From contig CALXNZ010000001.1 of assembly GCA_944389885.1 (NCBI GenBank), forward strand, positions 186,001 to 250,000: a stretch of DNA of 64,000 nt, written 5' to 3'. A model generated the notes under the pieces. The model was not told where the DNA came from, made no database searches, and saw nothing but the letters and a program-made list of their open reading frames with translations. The translations under genes and the position numbers were made by a program. Origin of the DNA: an uncultured Opitutales bacterium (GTDB lineage: Bacteria > Verrucomicrobiota > Verrucomicrobiia > Opitutales > Intestinicryptomonadaceae). Below are positions 38,008 to 47,396 of this stretch, one piece after another; positions within the stretch are counted from its first letter, which is position 1; the number at the start of each line of letters is the position of its first letter.

Positions 38008-38546
38008 TAGTGAGATCCTCCTTCAAGTTCCGCATTGTCTTTGACGCGCTTCCATTTCATTATTTTATCAGGAAGCACTCCGCCTTCGGCGTAGAGTTTG
38101 GTCTTGTTGTAAATCAATTCCGCGCGCGAAGCTCCGTTTATCGAAAAGTTATTTTGCAGGACAATCGCCCTTTCCGGGCATGCCTCCTCGCAAAGTCCGC
38201 AATATATGCAACGGAGCATATCTATTTTAAATTCAGCAGGCGCTTTTTCTATAAAGGCGTATTGGCTATCCGCCGGAATTTCTCCCGGAGTGACAGTTAT
38301 AGCCTTCGACGGGCATACAAATTCGCACAGCTGGCACGAAACGCATTTTTCCCTTCCCTCGGAATCCTTTACGAGGGTCGGAGCTCCCCTATATCCCACT
38401 GGAAGCACCGGGGCTTGATCGGGATATTCCAAGGTCACTCTCGGCCTAAAAATATTTTTGAGGGTTATCCATAGGCCGGAAATTATCTGGGGCAGATATA
38501 ACCTTTCAAAAAAACCGAGCTTTTTTCTTTCAACTACTATAGCCAT
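38007..38546 (-). CDS. nuoI: NADH-quinone oxidoreductase subunit I (two 4Fe-4S clusters)
   Basis: This 179-aa ferredoxin-like subunit carries clusters N6a and N6b in two motifs, CVSCQLCEFVCP and CIYCGLCEEACP, near residues 68-79 and 113-124. The N-terminal amphipathic region and YRGAPTLV typical of NuoI precede them. It transfers electrons from NuoG toward NuoB and quinone in the peripheral arm. It lies 18 bp after nuoH and overlaps nuoJ by 1 bp. Confidence 0.97.
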   Translation of the reverse strand: MAIVVERKKLGFFERLYLPQIISGLWITLKNIFRPRVTLEYPDQAPVLPVGYRGAPTLVKDSEGREKCVSCQLCEFVCPSKAITVTPGEIPADSQYAFIEKAPAEFKIDMLRCIYCGLCEEACPERAIVLQNNFSINGASRAELIYNKTKLYAEGGVLPDKIMKWKRVKDNAELEGGSH

Positions 38547-38564
38547 TTTGATTAAGCCTAAATT

Positions 38565-39722
38565 TTAGATAGCCGCAATCGCCATATAAAATACGAGGTT
38601 TGCAAGTGCCAGCGGCATTAGGCACTTCCAACACAAAGCCATGACTTGGTCATATCTGAAGCGCGGGAGAGTCCAGCGCACCCAAATGAAGAAGAATATC
38701 ATGGCCGAAATCTTTACCAAAAACGTTATAAATCCAAGCAATGTTGAAATCCACCCCCACGACTCCGGATATGAAATATACGGCAACGGATTCCAAGCCC
38801 CCAAGAAAAGGATTATAAATAACGCCGACCCAAGCGCCACATGCCCGTATTCCCCGACAAAAAATAGCCCGAACTTAAAGCTGCCGTATTCAGTGTGGAA
38901 TCCGCTTACCAGATCAGTCTCGCTCTCGGCCATATCGAAGGGCAGCCTGTTTGTTTCGGCGAACAGCGCCACTATAAACAAGAGCGCCGCAAGCGGCTGG
39001 GTCATAAAGAACCACGACTGTTCCTGTGCCGACGCTATTTCAAAGAGGCTCAATGGAGAATCGGAAACCGACCCCATATATAGAACCACCGACATCGCAG
39101 CCAAAGCCATAGTGAGTTCATAGCTGATAACTTGGGCAGATGCCCGTATTGCTCCCATATATGGGAATTTACTGTTTGAAGACCAGCCCGCCATTATTGC
39201 CCCGTAAACTCCGAGGGCCCCTATTGCAAGAACCGCCAAAAGGCTTACGTCTATGTTTGCCGCGGCCAATGGGTGAGCCGCGCCGCCAGAATCCCACCAA
39301 ACCCCGAAAGGTATCAGACACGCGCATATTAGTATTGGCGAGAGCGACATAATCGGAGCCGCAAGATACCAAAGCTTGCTGACATGCGCCGGCAATGGAT
39401 CCTCTTTCAACAAGAATTTTAAGCCGTCGGCAACCAGCTGCATCAAACCGTTCTTTTTAAGGAAGTTTCCAACGAGCGGTATTGCGGCAATTATCGGAAT
39501 TGCGGTTCTATTCGGGCCGTATCTGCCTTGTATGTATGCGCATACTTTTCTTTCGGCGACCACGCTCAGAGCCGCAAAACACATTATTACTATTATCGCC
39601 GCGAGAGCAAACACCACTTTCAGGACGATGAACAACGCCATATCCGCATAGGAACAATCCGCCGTCCCCAATAACGCGGGCATGCATGTTGCAGTTTGGT
39701 TAATAAGGTAGCTCATATCCAT
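38565..39722 (-). CDS. nuoH: NADH-quinone oxidoreductase subunit H
   Basis: This 385-aa membrane subunit forms part of the quinone chamber. It has the family sequences ERKVCAYIQGRYGPNRT, GLMQLVADGLKFLLKED, AQVISYELTMALAAMSV, AETNRLPFDMAESETDLVSGFHTEY (shown here in part) and WVRWTLPRFRYDQVM. The order and spacing match NuoH/Nqo8. A second possible start is the ATG at 39716. It lies 10 bp after nuoG. Confidence 0.97.
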   Translation of the reverse strand: MDMSYLINQTATCMPALLGTADCSYADMALFIVLKVVFALAAIIVIMCFAALSVVAERKVCAYIQGRYGPNRTAIPIIAAIPLVGNFLKKNGLMQLVADGLKFLLKEDPLPAHVSKLWYLAAPIMSLSPILICACLIPFGVWWDSGGAAHPLAAANIDVSLLAVLAIGALGVYGAIMAGWSSNSKFPYMGAIRASAQVISYELTMALAAMSVVLYMGSVSDSPLSLFEIASAQEQSWFFMTQPLAALLFIVALFAETNRLPFDMAESETDLVSGFHTEYGSFKFGLFFVGEYGHVALGSALFIILFLGAWNPLPYISYPESWGWISTLLGFITFLVKISAMIFFFIWVRWTLPRFRYDQVMALCWKCLMPLALANLVFYMAIAAI

Positions 39723-39732
39723 TCAAGTCGTT

Positions 39733-41400
39733 TTATTTTTTTTGTCGCGAGTAGTGCATGGCGTCCTCTTCGGGGAAATCCACCGACGCAAATTGCGAAG
39801 AATCGAGAGGCAGCCCCGACGCCGGAATATGCACGGCGTCTTTCATCGCCACTATTGATTTTGCCATTTCCGCCCTCACATCCTCGGCGCTGGGAGCGTC
39901 AAAGTGCGACCCTTCCAATTCGGATAATAAGAACGACAGAAAATCAATGTCCGCAAAAGTGTTTTCCGGAGCCTGCACTGCCATGTTAAACTTTTGTATC
40001 CTAAACTGCCTGTTCACCCACGACCCGTTTTTCTCAAATTCAGTGCGCAGCGGAATGCAAATTTTAGCGGAAGCGCTTATATTGTTTTCAAGGGCCCCGC
40101 AATAAATGATATTCGCGGCTTTCAGTTGCTTCTGCTCCAAGCCGAAATCTTTGAGATCTTCCCTAAAGCATAGCACGGTACCCACTTCTCCGGCGTCTAT
40201 CGCCGCGCCGAGCCCTTTAAAATCTTTCGGCGGATAAGAGTCTAACAGCCCCGTCAAAAAGGCTCCGCGCATATTCGGAGTCCTGTCGGCGGAGAGCAAT
40301 TTGCCGTCGTCGGCCCCGACATGGCTTATCATATATATTTTTGCCCCGCAGGCGTCCGCGAGACGCTTCATAAGGAACATCTCCTCCACGCTCTGCCACG
40401 CGTTGGCTACTATCGCAACCTTGCCGAGTTTGAGAATTTCCAAACAGCGTTCCGCCGCGTAGCCCAAGTCGCATGGAGAAGAATCTATTCTGGCAACAGA
40501 CATGCGGTTCTTCGCCTCAAAGCGATAATGAATGTACCTTCCGCTATCCGTCATCCACATGTCGTTGACGGCGTCGTTCCGGCGCGGCGTTATGCGGTAA
40601 ATTTTACCGTTCCTCGACCAAACCCTGACATTGATTCCAGCGCTCGATTCCCCGCATATGCTGTCGGTCACTTTTAGGAACCATGTGCGCATTTTAAACC
40701 GAAACGCTTTTTCAGTCAACGCCCCCACCGGACAGCCGTCCACTACGTTCAGCAAATAATTGCTGTCGTTATCGCTGTTTGGATACACCGATATTTCGGT
40801 TTTGGAGCCGCGCTTTGTAAAAGAGAATGTGCTGCGGCCTATGAACTCCCTGCAAAATCTGATACAGCGCGAACACTCTATGCAGCGTTGGGAATCCATC
40901 ATTATTTTCCCCGCTACCATCACCTTTTTGGGCTTGACGTTTTTATTCTCTATATAGCGCGACTCCCCCCTGCCAAATGTATTTGCATACTCCTGCAGTT
41001 TGCATTCGCCCGCCTTATCGCATATCGGGCAGTCGAGTGGGTGGTTCAGCAATAGAAATTCCAGCACAGACTCCCTGCAACTCTTTATAAACTCGGAATC
41101 CGTAACCACATGCATGTTCTGCGAAACTTTTGTTCCGCAAGCTATCGCCGGCTTTGGCATCCACGATATTTCAGGTGAACCGTCCTCTTTTTTGAGGAGT
41201 TCGCCAGTGGCCCTGTCGCGGGCCGGAGTGCCTATTGTCACCAAACACATTCTGCAGGACCCCGCCACCTTAAGTTTCGGATGATAGCAAAAAAACGGCA
41301 CTTCAACCCCGACGCTTCTACACGCCTCCAAAACGTTCAGCCCGGCCCCAACTTCATAGTTGCAACCGTTGATGTTTACAGTCACCTTTTCGTTTTCCAT
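39733..41400 (-). CDS. nuoG: NADH-quinone oxidoreductase subunit G (short form)
   Basis: This 555-aa iron-sulfur subunit has an N-terminal 2Fe-2S ferredoxin domain (FFCYHPKLKVAGSCRMCLV). The His-Cys segment and the cluster motifs CPICDKAGECKLQEYA and CIECSRCIRFCREF follow. The molybdopterin-oxidoreductase-like part after residue 230 is much shorter than the roughly 900-residue E. coli protein and I do not see a full extra cluster N7. Short NuoG proteins occur in many bacteria. It passes electrons along the peripheral arm. It follows nuoF by 2 bp. Confidence 0.94.
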   Translation of the reverse strand: MENEKVTVNINGCNYEVGAGLNVLEACRSVGVEVPFFCYHPKLKVAGSCRMCLVTIGTPARDRATGELLKKEDGSPEISWMPKPAIACGTKVSQNMHVVTDSEFIKSCRESVLEFLLLNHPLDCPICDKAGECKLQEYANTFGRGESRYIENKNVKPKKVMVAGKIMMDSQRCIECSRCIRFCREFIGRSTFSFTKRGSKTEISVYPNSDNDSNYLLNVVDGCPVGALTEKAFRFKMRTWFLKVTDSICGESSAGINVRVWSRNGKIYRITPRRNDAVNDMWMTDSGRYIHYRFEAKNRMSVARIDSSPCDLGYAAERCLEILKLGKVAIVANAWQSVEEMFLMKRLADACGAKIYMISHVGADDGKLLSADRTPNMRGAFLTGLLDSYPPKDFKGLGAAIDAGEVGTVLCFREDLKDFGLEQKQLKAANIIYCGALENNISASAKICIPLRTEFEKNGSWVNRQFRIQKFNMAVQAPENTFADIDFLSFLLSELEGSHFDAPSAEDVRAEMAKSIVAMKDAVHIPASGLPLDSSQFASVDFPEEDAMHYSRQKK

Positions 41401-41402
41401 TT

Positions 41403-42767
41403 TTAAATCAACCTGTAAGAATTATTGTCGAGCCTGGCCTGTCCACCCACCTTCTTCTGGCGGCGGATTTTCTCATAGTATTCTTCCTTGAATTTCGATA
41501 CATTGCTTTGCGTAGGCCATGCAGCGCCTTCGCCGAGAGCGCAAATCGTCCGGCCGCACATATTGTCGGCCACGCTCTTTAGCAACGCTACGTCTTCCTC
41601 GCGCCCCCAGCCCTCGCATATGCGCTTCGTTATTCTGGACATCCACATTGTGCCCTCGCGGCACGGCGTGCATTGTCCGCAGCTTTCATGGGCGTAAAAC
41701 TGGTTGAGATTAGCCAAGGCTTCAACCATATCCACAGTGTTGTCCATGACTATTATCCCGCACGAGCCTATTGCCGTGCCGCATTTCATAAAGCTGTCGG
41801 CATCCAGGGGAATATCCTCAGTACGCACCTCTTTTTGGGCGCCGTCTTTATCTTTTATTGAGAATTTTTCGTCCCAACGCAAAATTTTCATCGACGAGCC
41901 TCCGGGAATCACAGCCTTGAATCTCCTGCCTGCCAAGGGCCCTCCGCAAAGATCGTAAAGCAATTCTCCAAGAGTGCAGGCTCCGGTTTCGATTTCGTAT
42001 CTGCCGGGTTTTTGCACGAGGCCGCTCACACCCCAAATATGGGTTCCCGGATCGAGGGGATTGCCCATCTTTGAAAAAGCTTCGCCTCCCATTTTAAATA
42101 TTTGAGGAACCCAACAAAGAGTTTCCACGTTGTTTACGGCAGTAGGACAATCGTATAAGCCCATCACGGCCGGAAAATACGGCGGCTTAATACGAGGATA
42201 GGCCCTGTCCCCGGAAAGCGACGACAACAATCCGGTTTCCTCCCCGCAAACATAGCAGCCCGCTCCGCGCGTGACGGTGATTTCGCAGGAATAATCTGAG
42301 CCGCATATATTCTTGCCCACAAAATTTTTCTTTCGCGCCTCTTCTATGGCGTTCATGAGAATGCGATACCCGTTGATGTATTCCCCCCTTATATATATGA
42401 AGGCCTGGGCCGCGTTTATTGCATAAGAGGCGCACATTATGCCCTCTATTATCTGGTGTGGATCCTGATATATCAGAAGCCTGTCTTTGCAAGTTCCCGG
42501 CTCGGACTCGTCGGCATTGCACACCAAGTATATTGGCTTTCCGCTCTTGCGGTCGAGAAATTTCCATTTCATTCCGCAGGGAAAACCGGCGCCTCCGCGG
42601 CCGCGAAGCTTGGATTTTTCCATCTCCGCGCAAAGCTCCTCGCGCGGGCGCCTAACGGTCTCCGACAAAATACTGTAGCCGCCGTCAGACAGATATTTGT
42701 CTATCGAGGCATTCCAAGCGTCGGCTCCTATATGTCTATAAATTATTCTTGTTTCTTTAGCAGCCAT
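41403..42767 (-). CDS. nuoF: NADH-quinone oxidoreductase subunit F (NADH/FMN binding)
   Basis: This 454-aa subunit binds NADH, FMN and a 4Fe-4S cluster. The NADH-binding GRGGAGFPCGMKWKF, the FMN-site segment NADESEPGTCKDR, GAGCYVCGEETGLLSSLSG and the cluster motif ESCGQCTPCREG followed by a later cysteine (DNMCGRTICALGEGA) are all visible. It is the electron entry point of complex I. It lies 3 bp after nuoE and 2 bp before nuoG. Confidence 0.97.
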   Translation of the reverse strand: MAAKETRIIYRHIGADAWNASIDKYLSDGGYSILSETVRRPREELCAEMEKSKLRGRGGAGFPCGMKWKFLDRKSGKPIYLVCNADESEPGTCKDRLLIYQDPHQIIEGIMCASYAINAAQAFIYIRGEYINGYRILMNAIEEARKKNFVGKNICGSDYSCEITVTRGAGCYVCGEETGLLSSLSGDRAYPRIKPPYFPAVMGLYDCPTAVNNVETLCWVPQIFKMGGEAFSKMGNPLDPGTHIWGVSGLVQKPGRYEIETGACTLGELLYDLCGGPLAGRRFKAVIPGGSSMKILRWDEKFSIKDKDGAQKEVRTEDIPLDADSFMKCGTAIGSCGIIVMDNTVDMVEALANLNQFYAHESCGQCTPCREGTMWMSRITKRICEGWGREEDVALLKSVADNMCGRTICALGEGAAWPTQSNVSKFKEEYYEKIRRQKKVGGQARLDNNSYRLI

Positions 42768-42770
42768 TTT

Positions 42771-43322
42771 TCAGCCCATGTAAGAAGGTGAATTGAAATC
42801 GTCCCCGCCCTGCGGTTTTTCAGACGCCGATACGGGAGCCAGTTCTCCGTCAGCATCAAGTTTCTTTATCTTTTCGACAAATTTTTCGGCGTCCTCCGCG
42901 GCCACCTTTTCAAATAGCCTGTCGTTTACCTGAACATTGGCCCCGTGCGAGCAATTACCAAGGCACTCGACAAATTCTATCGTGTAAATTCCGCGAGTCT
43001 CCCCCATGGGGCAGCCTGTAATTCTCGATATTTCCGTGCCGAGTTTTATGGATCCTGCAAGTGCGCATGAAAGCGTGCGGCACACTTTTATATGTATTCT
43101 TCCGCGCGGCTTTTGAGAATACATCGGATAGAACGACAACATCCCGTAAACATCTACAGGCTCTATGCCGAGTTTTTTTGCCGCGTAGCATATAGCGGTG
43201 TCGTCGAAATACCCGAATTTCTCTTGAATAAGATGCATTATCATCATAGCCGCCGAACGCTTCTGCGGATACCGGGCGATTATCTCGTCGCAAGCTATTT
43301 CCAATTGACTGTCTATTTCCAT
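42771..43322 (-). CDS. nuoE: NADH-quinone oxidoreductase subunit E (2Fe-2S)
   Basis: This 183-aa thioredoxin-like subunit has four cysteines for cluster N1a: CRTLSC in the first pair and CLGNCSHGANVQVND in the second. Other NuoE features are AAKKLGIEPVDVYGMLSFY and FSQKPRGR-like MYSQKPRGRIHIKVC. The C-terminal tail (KPQGGDDFNSPSYMG) is family-variable. It pairs with NuoF, which starts 3 bp downstream. Confidence 0.95.
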   Translation of the reverse strand: MEIDSQLEIACDEIIARYPQKRSAAMMIMHLIQEKFGYFDDTAICYAAKKLGIEPVDVYGMLSFYPMYSQKPRGRIHIKVCRTLSCALAGSIKLGTEISRITGCPMGETRGIYTIEFVECLGNCSHGANVQVNDRLFEKVAAEDAEKFVEKIKKLDADGELAPVSASEKPQGGDDFNSPSYMG

Positions 43323-43331
43323 AAAAAAGCC

Positions 43332-44549
43332 TTATCTATCGCATTCACCCAATACGAAATCCATTGAACCCAATATGATAGGGATATCGCTCATATGGTG
43401 TCCGGGTAGGATTTCCTGCATCGCGCTCAACGTTATGAAAGAGGGGGCCCTTATCTTAACTCTGTATGGAACTCCGCCGCCCATGCTCATTATGTAAAAA
43501 CCAAGAGCACCCTTGGGGTTGTCCGCCTCAAAATAGGCCTCTCCTCTGGGAATCGCGGGGCCCTGGGTCACTACGACAAAATTGTTTATGAGATCCTCCA
43601 TGTTGCGCAAGACCTTGTCTTTTTCGGGAGGAACTATGCGGTGGTCGTCTATGTTGATTTTTCCGTCGGGCATCTTTTCTATCGCCTGGCGAATTATGCG
43701 TATGCTTTGGCGCAGCTCCTCTATGCGGACCAACCATCTGTCGTAGGCGTCTCCTCGAGCCCCTATGGCTACGTCGAATTCATAGTTATCGTATCCCAGG
43801 TACGGGCAATCTTTGCGCAAGTCTGTGGCGACTCCGCTCCCGCGCAAGTTTGGCCCGGTCAGGCCCCATTGCATGGCTTGTTCGGGGGTTATGATTCCTA
43901 TGCCCTCGGTTCTGTCTACAAATATTCTGTTTCGAGTTATCAATTTGTCGATTTCGTCGAGAGCCGGGAGAAACTGGTTGGCGAATTTATTGACGTTGCC
44001 CAACCAAGATTCGGGAATATCGCGGCGCATTCCCCCCACCCGCGCAAAGGAGTTTGTGAGGCGCGCTCCGGTAAGCTCCTCAAACAGAGTCATTAATTTT
44101 TCTCGCTGCGTATAGCAGTACATGAACACCGTCCACCCTCCTGCGTCCATTCCGTACGCCGCCAGACCCACGAGATGGCTGGCTATTCTGGAGAGTTCGC
44201 AGCATATGACGCGCAGGGCCTTGCATCTTTCGGTGACGTCTATTCCCGCTATTTTCTCCACGCATTGCACAAACGCTATGTTGTTGCACATGGGGGCGAG
44301 ATAGTCGAGCCTGTCGGTAAAGGGCACGAACTGGTTATAGGTCATATTTTCCGCCAGTTTTTCCTGCCCCCTATGGAGCTGCCCGACAATCGGATCGCAG
44401 CGCGTCACCATGTCTCCGTCGAGCTCTATTTTTAATCGCAGAACGCCGTGGGTGGCCGGATGCGACGGGCCGAGGTTGACTATCATTTTTTCGCCTATCC
44501 TATTGTCTCCAAGTCCGGCAGGTTCGGGATATGTAAATTCTTTTTCCAT
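43332..44549 (-). CDS. nuoD: NADH-quinone oxidoreductase subunit D (49 kDa)
   Basis: This 405-aa subunit helps form the quinone site. It has the N-terminal MIVNLGPSHPATHGVLRLKI and the segments HRGQEKLAEN and RLDYLAPMCNNIAFV. The later YFEADNPKGALGFYIMS and RAPSFITLSAMQEILPGH regions precede a C-terminal IPIILGSMDFVLGECDR, where the quinone-facing aspartate lies. It lies 9 bp after nuoC and 9 bp before nuoE. Confidence 0.97.
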   Translation of the reverse strand: MEKEFTYPEPAGLGDNRIGEKMIVNLGPSHPATHGVLRLKIELDGDMVTRCDPIVGQLHRGQEKLAENMTYNQFVPFTDRLDYLAPMCNNIAFVQCVEKIAGIDVTERCKALRVICCELSRIASHLVGLAAYGMDAGGWTVFMYCYTQREKLMTLFEELTGARLTNSFARVGGMRRDIPESWLGNVNKFANQFLPALDEIDKLITRNRIFVDRTEGIGIITPEQAMQWGLTGPNLRGSGVATDLRKDCPYLGYDNYEFDVAIGARGDAYDRWLVRIEELRQSIRIIRQAIEKMPDGKINIDDHRIVPPEKDKVLRNMEDLINNFVVVTQGPAIPRGEAYFEADNPKGALGFYIMSMGGGVPYRVKIRAPSFITLSAMQEILPGHHMSDIPIILGSMDFVLGECDR

Positions 44550-44558
44550 TTTTCAGCC

Positions 44559-45170
44559 TCAAATATTATCCGATTCTCCGGTTTGCACTTGCATTGACCG
44601 CGGTTCTCGCCCACACGAAAATTTAGTTCCGGAGGACGGCGAATGGAATGGCCCGCCGGATTCCGGAGCCGGAACTACGCGGGTGGCATCTTCGTTCCCG
44701 GCAAAAGTATCCGGAAGCGGGGCCTCCTTGCCCGCCAGCGGAAAATCTTTTCTCAAGGGATGCCACGGATACGAATCCCACATTAAAATCCTCGCCAAGC
44801 GCGGGTGCCCGTCAAAAACTATTCCCATGAGGTCGTAAGCCTCGCGCTCCAACCAATCGGCGCCTTTGTAAACTCCAGTTAGGGAATTTATGTGCGGAGA
44901 CTCCGCGCTTTCGCACATGCAAACAAGCCTTACATATTTTTTCTTTGTATGTGAAAATAAATGATATACTACTCCAAAGCGGCATTTTGCCAAATCAGGC
45001 CCCATATCCACGGCGGCCAAATCGGTGAGCGACTGACATTCAAACTCCCTTTTCAACTTTAGGGCAGCCTCAACAATGCGGTCGGCGGGGCAATCGAAAG
45101 CTACTATCCCGTCCGAAGACGGGCGGACTTTTAAGAAGTCCATTTCAGAAAGGATTTTTTCGCTGTTCAT
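44559..45170 (-). CDS. nuoC: NADH-quinone oxidoreductase subunit C (30 kDa)
   Basis: This 203-aa peripheral subunit has the 30-kDa signature region ADWLEREAYDLMGIVFDGHP followed by RLARILMWDSYPWHPLRKDFP. Upstream, YHLFSHTKKKYVRLVCMC is the usual beta-strand core. It is a separate protein, not the NuoCD fusion seen in enterobacteria. The tail (about 40 residues) is not conserved. It lies between nuoB and nuoD with spacings of 7 and 9 bp. Confidence 0.95.
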   Translation of the reverse strand: MNSEKILSEMDFLKVRPSSDGIVAFDCPADRIVEAALKLKREFECQSLTDLAAVDMGPDLAKCRFGVVYHLFSHTKKKYVRLVCMCESAESPHINSLTGVYKGADWLEREAYDLMGIVFDGHPRLARILMWDSYPWHPLRKDFPLAGKEAPLPDTFAGNEDATRVVPAPESGGPFHSPSSGTKFSCGREPRSMQVQTGESDNI

Positions 45171-45177
45171 TTCCGTT

Positions 45178-45690
45178 CTATTTTTTAGGAAGGAACAACC
45201 CTTTTGCGGAATGTTCCTTGCGAATCTGGTTTTGAAGTGTCATGAGGGCGTCCAGCAGGGCTTCAGGGCGCACAGGGCAACCGCTCACATAAACATCTAC
45301 CGGTATAATTTTATCAACTCCCTGCAATACGGAATAAGTTCTGAACATTCCGCCCGTGGAAGCGCAAGCCCCCATGGCTATCACCCATTTAGGCGACGGC
45401 ATTTGATCGTAAACCCTGCGTATTGCTCCGGCCATCTTGTATGTGACAGTCCCCGCGACTATCATACAATCGCTTTGGCGCGGAGAAAAGCGCATTACCT
45501 CCGATCCAAATCTGGCGATATCAAAGCGCGAGCCGCCTGCGGCCATAAGTTCAATAGCGCAACATGCCAATCCCATAGGCTGAGGCCATATCGAGTTGGC
45601 TCTGACCCAATTTATCACGGCATCGAGTTTGGAGAACACGAAGCCTTGTTCGTTGGCGCAGTTTAAATTTGTTTTTTGAATTTCGTCCAT
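45178..45690 (-). CDS. nuoB: NADH-quinone oxidoreductase subunit B (cluster N2)
   Basis: This 170-aa subunit carries cluster N2, the last iron-sulfur cluster before quinone. The ligands are in [13 protein letters not shown] (tandem cysteines), [11 protein letters not shown] and [11 protein letters not shown]. The start at MDEIQKTNL is chosen; 12 upstream codons would reach into the previous gene's end. In most operons nuoA precedes nuoB, but here the gene 16 bp upstream encodes an unrelated proline-rich membrane protein. This is the first recognisable nuo gene. Confidence 0.96.
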   Translation of the reverse strand: MDEIQKTNLNCANEQGFVFSKLDAVINWVRANSIWPQPMGLACCAIELMAAGGSRFDIARFGSEVMRFSPRQSDCMIVAGTVTYKMAGAIRRVYDQMPSPKWVIAMGACASTGGMFRTYSVLQGVDKIIPVDVYVSGCPVRPEALLDALMTLQNQIRKEHSAKGLFLPKK

Positions 45691-45706
45691 TTGGGTAATT
45701 TTAAAT

Positions 45707-47047
45707 TTATCTGGGGAACATCGCACCTTTATTGCGGACTACAAAGTCGAAATTTATGCGCGCGTGTTCCTTGCCGTCAAGCGATATTACTGCGCTTTCC
45801 GGAAGCTTGTACATTTCGCCGCCCATATTGTAGTCGCCATAAACTATTTCCACCTTTCTGCCGCCAAGCGACATTTCTAAAGCCGACAACAGAGCGGTTT
45901 TCGAATCAAAATAATATTTTACAACGACTCCATTAGATTCAGTTGCCACAAGCACATCGCATTTATCGCCTTTGTATTCTACATTCCCTTCATACGCCAA
46001 GTTATAAGGCAAATCCGGCGATATTTGTTCAAAGCTTACAAAGGCTTTTGAAAAAAGCCTGCTGTCAAATTCCATATAAGCTCTTGATACAAGAGCGTCA
46101 ACACCTGAAAGTTTCGACTTCCTGCCGGATATAGTGCCGTCGAACAGCTCTTCCACATTTCCGTTTAACTCGTTTATAAAATAAGACTTTGTTTCTTTGT
46201 CGTTTCCGAATTTTAGAAATGTTGCATAACCGGGCTTTTTTATACAATAAAAAGTTTTGGAATCCTTGCCCATGTGTATGGAACCCTTCATTAGAAAGTC
46301 CCTCGTATTGGAGATGTCGTCCAAATTCCCGCAGGCATCATAATAGCGCCGGATTGTTTCGTTGGCCTCGGTTTTGGGAAGCTTCCATAAGCGCGCGCTG
46401 CTCATCTCCGACAAGTTCTTTTCGTCGAACTCTTCTTTGGCAGAAAGCTCGCTCTTAGTCATATCGGCATAATAGTAGCAAATAATTCCCACACATACCG
46501 CTATGAGAAGTCCAAGTATTAAAACTGTATAAAGTATTTTAAAAAACAGCCCAAAAGTTGACGCTACATTTTCTTTTCCTATGTTTGCGGCGGCTTTCCG
46601 TTCCCCTTCAAACTGGATTTTATCAAGAGTTTTGTCCTTCGATATTTTAGAAGAATCTATTCGCTTTATATTAGGGGCTTTTCCCCTTGAAAATCTATCT
46701 ACTGGAGGAACGGCAATGTAGTCACGCCTGCCATCGCCATTTAAATTTTCTTCATCAGACTCATTTTCAGAAGGTATTGCGAATTGCCCTTGGGGCACTC
46801 CATACGGCGGAATCCTTCCCGGGGGTGGGAACGGCCTCCAACCCAGTGGCGGCGGCGGAAATGGCATACCCGGCGGCGGCGGAAATGGTAAATTGGGAGG
46901 AGGCGGATAGCCTGCAAAAGGCGGAATAAACTCAGATTCATCGACAACCTCCTCAACTTCGTCGTCTTTACGAAGTTCTCCATCGCCGGCGCTACCAAGA
47001 TTTTCATTTCCTGACACCAACTTTGAGTTGTCCTCATCGGGAAACAT
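45707..47047 (-). CDS. Proline-rich single-pass membrane protein with LolA-like C-terminal half
   Basis: Starting at ATG 47047, the product has 446 residues; 12 further codons reach a TTG. An acidic N-terminus leads to a proline-rich tract at about residues 45-95 (repeats of FPPPP and PPPPG). A basic stretch precedes one membrane helix at about 180-200 ([20 protein letters not shown]). The external C-terminal half (about 240-446) contains [15 protein letters not shown] and [16 protein letters not shown], like the curved beta-sheet of LolA or outer-membrane lipoprotein-sorting proteins; this is a weak resemblance. The stop lies 16 bp before nuoB, so it may share the nuo transcript. Its function is not recognised. 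Confidence 0.68.
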   Translation of the reverse strand: MFPDEDNSKLVSGNENLGSAGDGELRKDDEVEEVVDESEFIPPFAGYPPPPNLPFPPPPGMPFPPPPLGWRPFPPPGRIPPYGVPQGQFAIPSENESDEENLNGDGRRDYIAVPPVDRFSRGKAPNIKRIDSSKISKDKTLDKIQFEGERKAAANIGKENVASTFGLFFKILYTVLILGLLIAVCVGIICYYYADMTKSELSAKEEFDEKNLSEMSSARLWKLPKTEANETIRRYYDACGNLDDISNTRDFLMKGSIHMGKDSKTFYCIKKPGYATFLKFGNDKETKSYFINELNGNVEELFDGTISGRKSKLSGVDALVSRAYMEFDSRLFSKAFVSFEQISPDLPYNLAYEGNVEYKGDKCDVLVATESNGVVVKYYFDSKTALLSALEMSLGGRKVEIVYGDYNMGGEMYKLPESAVISLDGKEHARINFDFVVRNKGAMFPR

Positions 47048-47396
47048 ATGAAAGCAGAATGGCACGCCTTCAAGGCATTTCAAGATAAAAAACAGCCCTT
47101 TCGAGATGAAAAAATTTACATTTCTTTTTAATATAAAACCCTCTTTTGAAATATTTATTTGCCACTCCAGAAATTTGACATGAAATTTATATCAATCCAT
47201 ATGCTAATAAATTATAAAAATAACATTTTCCAATCCACCCATCTTATCCACTCCTGCAGGAAAAACTTAAAAAAACTTATTCGGATTGCTTCTTAAATGG
47301 CAGAAACCGAACCATAAATACTTTAATATCATGCTCCGAATACTGTACGAATTGTACTAATTTATATGCAAATTTTAGACTAAAAGCTTTAAAATT
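47048..47396. other. 349-bp AT-rich gene-free interval
   Basis: The interval lies between the proline-rich membrane-protein gene and folC, both on the minus strand. It is AT-rich and has no credible coding frame. No clear terminator hairpin or promoter pair was seen, but it must hold the promoter of the downstream gene if folC transcription ends here. Confidence 0.5.
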
